A stretch of DNA of 64,000 bases from M3007 sp964621185 (GTDB taxonomy: Bacteria > Bacteroidota > Bacteroidia > Chitinophagales > Saprospiraceae), in contig CAZULM010000022.1 in NCBI GenBank assembly GCA_964621185.1, forward strand, positions 1 to 64,000. The letters run 5' to 3'. The notes beneath the pieces are model-generated. The model was given only the letters and a program-made list of their open reading frames with translations. It had not been told where the DNA came from and ran no database searches. Each line of letters opens with the position of its first letter. The stretch's first letter is position 1. A program made the position numbers and the translations under genes. Shown here in pieces: positions 61,659 through 64,000 of the stretch.

Positions 61659-64000
61659 ATGCGGACCATATTTTCCGTCCTTCTATTGTCCTTTACCTCC
61701 ACCGTTTTTGCCCAGGTGAAAATCACGGGCAACGTGACGCTTGCAAGCACAGGTGAGCCCGCCATCGGCGTTTCCGTGCAGGTAATAGGCGCCGGCATCG
61801 GGGTGATCACCGACATAGACGGCAATTACACACTCGTTGCGCCCAATGAGGAAGTCGAGCTGCACTTTTCCTACACCGGCTATACCGATCAGACGATAAA
61901 AGTAGGGAGCCAAACGACAATTGACGTTGCATTGCTCGAGAACACCTCACAATTGAGCGAGGTTGTTGTTATGGGCTACGGCAGCCAAAAACGCTCCAGC
62001 ATCAGCGGCAGCGTCTCGACCGTAAGCGCCCAGGAGATCGCCGAGCGCCCCATCTTGCGGGTGGAGCAGGCGCTCCAGGGGCGTACTGCGGGCGTGCAGG
62101 TGGCCCAGGTCTCCGGCTCGCCCGGCAGCCCGCTCACGGTGCGGGTGCGCGGGGTGGGCACCATCAACAACAGCGACCCGCTGTACATCGTGGACGGTAT
62201 CCCGGTGGAAGGGCTGGATTTCCTAAACCCCAACGACATCGAGACCATCAATGTGTTGAAGGACGCAGCATCTTCCGCTATCTACGGCTCGCGCGGGGCC
62301 AACGGCGTGGTGCTGATCACGACCAAAGGCGGCAAGCGAAACCAGTCGGGCACCATCAGCTACGATGCCTATTACGGGGTGCAGCGGCCCGCCCGCCTGC
62401 TCGATCTGCTGGATGCCCGTGAATATGCCACCTTGCAGAACGAGGCTTACTTGGCTGCGGGAAAAACCCCGCCGCCGGAGTTCGCCAACCCCGAAGTGCT
62501 GGGCCGCGGCACCGACTGGCAGGAAGCCATCTTTCAAAATGCGCCGATCGCCAGCCACCAGCTAACGTTTGCGGGCGGTGGGGAGCGCTCCGCCTATACC
62601 CTCTCGGGCAATTATTTCACGCAAGACGGCATCGTTGGCGGCGACAAGGCCAATTTCCAGCGCGCCACCGTGCGCCTGAACGGAACCCATGACCTGAAAC
62701 CGTGGCTGACGATCGGCAACAACCTTGGCTTCACCTGGCTAGAGCGGCAGGGGCTTTCGGAAAACAACCAGTACAACTCCCCCATCATCCGGGCGCTGAA
62801 CATGGACCCCGTGACCCCGATACGAAAAGCCGACGGCACTTTTGCCTATTCCAATTATTCCAGCACCGACATTGCCAACCCGGTCAACGGCATCGAGCAG
62901 ACGCACAACACGTGGCGCAGCAACCGGCTGGTGGGCAGCGTGTTCGGCAACCTGAAGCTCGCAAAAGGGCTGACATTCCGCACCGCTTACAGCATAGACG
63001 CCACTTTTGCCGTGCAGCGCAGCTTCAATCCCAGGTTCGACCTCAGCAACATACCCAGCATCAGCGAGGGCCCCGCCGCCGAAAAAAACCTGGTAAACAG
63101 CGTGGGCGTGGGCAACAACAACTGGCGTAACTGGCAGTTGGAAAACGTGCTTACCTGGGACAAAACCTTCCGCGGGCGGCACGCGCTCACCTTAATCGCC
63201 GGCACCACGGCCCTCGCCAACCGCTTCGACGCCAGTGGCGGCGGCAACACCAACCTGCCTTCCAACGACCCGAAAGACGCGTATATTTCCAACACAATCG
63301 ACCCGATCGCCTCGCAGAACGCTTACCAGTTTGCCAGCGAGTCCTCCCTGTTTTCCTGGTTCGGCAAGGCCAATTACGAATTTGACAACCGTTTCCTAGC
63401 TTCTGCCACTTTCCGCGCCGACGGCTCTTCCCGCTTCGGGAAGAACAACCGCTTCGGCTACTTCCCGTCGTTCTCTGCCGGGTGGATAGCCAGCCATGAG
63501 GAATTTTGGAAGATCAAGGCCATCAATTTTTTCAAAGTGCGCGCCAGTTGGGGGCAAAACGGCAACGACAAGATTGGCGATTACAGCTTTACCACCGTAG
63601 TGTACAACGGCCAGAACTACGTGTTCGGCCCCGGCCAGACCATCACCAACGGCAGCGTCGCGCTGAGCGCTGCCAACCCGGACCTGAAATGGGAGACCAG
63701 CACACAGGCCGACATCGGCATAGATGCCGAGATGATGGCGGGGCGCCTGGGGCTTACCGCCGACTACTACATAAAAAAGACCTCCGACATGCTGTATGCC
63801 GCCCCCATCCCTTTGGTGGCGGGTACCGCAGCGCCCATCCAAAATGTGGCCACGGCAGAAAACCGCGGCTTTGAGCTGGCGCTAAACTACCGGAACTTCG
63901 ACCATGCCATTCGTTACACCATTGGCGGCAACATCGCTTTCGTCAAGAGCGAAGTGACCAGCTTGGGGCGCGGCGGGGAGCCTGTTTTCTCCGGGTATGT
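61659..64000 (+). CDS. SusC/RagA TonB-linked outer-membrane protein (partial at window end)
   Basis: The frame is open from 61659 to the window end (780 residues). It has a signal peptide (MRTIFSVLLLSFTSTVFAQ). A carboxypeptidase-D-type regulatory domain (GNVTLASTGEPAIGVSVQV ... DIDGNYTLV) is followed by the SusC plug signatures (LSEVVVMGYGSQKRSSISGS, VEQALQGRTAGVQV, VRVRGVGTINNSDPLYIVDG, LKDAASSAIYGSRGANGVVLITTK) and a barrel with many strands. It imports a glycan or other large substrate with a SusD lipoprotein, probably encoded to the right of the window. The preceding secreted protein and the divergent propeller regulator suggest a polysaccharide-utilisation-like locus. Substrate unknown. 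Confidence 0.95.
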   Translation, partial: MRTIFSVLLLSFTSTVFAQVKITGNVTLASTGEPAIGVSVQVIGAGIGVITDIDGNYTLVAPNEEVELHFSYTGYTDQTIKVGSQTTIDVALLENTSQLSEVVVMGYGSQKRSSISGSVSTVSAQEIAERPILRVEQALQGRTAGVQVAQVSGSPGSPLTVRVRGVGTINNSDPLYIVDGIPVEGLDFLNPNDIETINVLKDAASSAIYGSRGANGVVLITTKGGKRNQSGTISYDAYYGVQRPARLLDLLDAREYATLQNEAYLAAGKTPPPEFANPEVLGRGTDWQEAIFQNAPIASHQLTFAGGGERSAYTLSGNYFTQDGIVGGDKANFQRATVRLNGTHDLKPWLTIGNNLGFTWLERQGLSENNQYNSPIIRALNMDPVTPIRKADGTFAYSNYSSTDIANPVNGIEQTHNTWRSNRLVGSVFGNLKLAKGLTFRTAYSIDATFAVQRSFNPRFDLSNIPSISEGPAAEKNLVNSVGVGNNNWRNWQLENVLTWDKTFRGRHALTLIAGTTALANRFDASGGGNTNLPSNDPKDAYISNTIDPIASQNAYQFASESSLFSWFGKANYEFDNRFLASATFRADGSSRFGKNNRFGYFPSFSAGWIASHEEFWKIKAINFFKVRASWGQNGNDKIGDYSFTTVVYNGQNYVFGPGQTITNGSVALSAANPDLKWETSTQADIGIDAEMMAGRLGLTADYYIKKTSDMLYAAPIPLVAGTAAPIQNVATAENRGFELALNYRNFDHAIRYTIGGNIAFVKSEVTSLGRGGEPVFSGY

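Noticed and set aside
1..64000. tRNA or rRNA genes
   Set aside because: No cloverleaf-like segment with a T-loop GTTCGAATC-type box or rRNA core motif was noticed on either strand; a dedicated search could still find one.

Overview
The window looks like a chromosomal segment of a member of the Bacteroidota, probably a Saprospiria/Chitinophagales-like aquatic lineage. This rests on type IX secretion (T9SS) C-terminal sorting domains of both the ordinary kind and the gliding-motility-associated kind, a SusC/RagA TonB-linked porin, outer-membrane barrels ending in Phe, FG-GAP/ASPIC surface proteins, and repeated TAnnTTTG promoter -7 elements. The lineage is inferred from gene content only. I see no rRNA or tRNA gene, no phage, no insertion sequence with a transposase and no CRISPR array. 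Coding density is high on both strands.

Layout. 0-13.9 kb is mainly housekeeping: HlpA-like glycosyltransferase, DEDDh exonuclease, secreted glucosaminidase, M1 aminopeptidase, NAD synthetase, methyltransferase, acyl-CoA carboxylase beta subunit with GNAT and folP, a small TerB-like protein and mutS. 14.0-20.2 kb holds two large convergent secreted FG-GAP proteins. 20.3-24.5 kb carries tpiA, a rhamnose-mutarotase-like gene, a secreted DUF5060 glycoside hydrolase and ubiX. 24.6-32.5 kb is a minus-strand cluster of planctomycete-type cytochrome proteins (a PSCyt1-like fusion protein, a stand-alone copy of its C-terminal region, a Tat-exported propeller, a DUF1501 protein and a PSCyt1/DUF1549/DUF1553 protein). 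32.6-35.2 kb encodes a twin CbxX-type AAA+ ATPase with an unknown duplicated N-terminal module. 35.4-38.8 kb carries a barrel protein, a lipoprotein, ferredoxin, iscX, a KdsC-like HAD phosphatase and a lipoprotein of unknown function. 38.8-44.4 kb carries ftsY, a LytTR regulator, a LysM lytic transglycosylase, a tiny PspC-like protein and an arginine-decarboxylase-like enzyme. 44.5-51.0 kb is tamB, a DUF983 protein and a coiled-coil membrane protein, all on the minus strand. 51.1-56.4 kb carries a Crp-like regulator, an ECF sigma factor, its probable trans-envelope anti-sigma partner and a TonB-receptor-like barrel. 56.4-64.0 kb has a propeller/Y_Y_Y/HTH regulator divergent from a T9SS carbohydrate-binding-like protein and a SusC gene cut by the window end.

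The parts most worth attention are the ECF sigma/one-protein trans-envelope anti-sigma pair (51.7-53.6 kb), the planctomycete-type cytochrome cluster (24.6-32.5 kb), the doubly duplicated AAA+ protein (32.6-35.2 kb), and the one-polypeptide propeller regulator facing a SusC locus, with 22-bp-spaced direct repeats between them. Short intergenic repeats, including an inverted-repeat element with 34-bp arms and shortened relatives elsewhere, sit between several genes.
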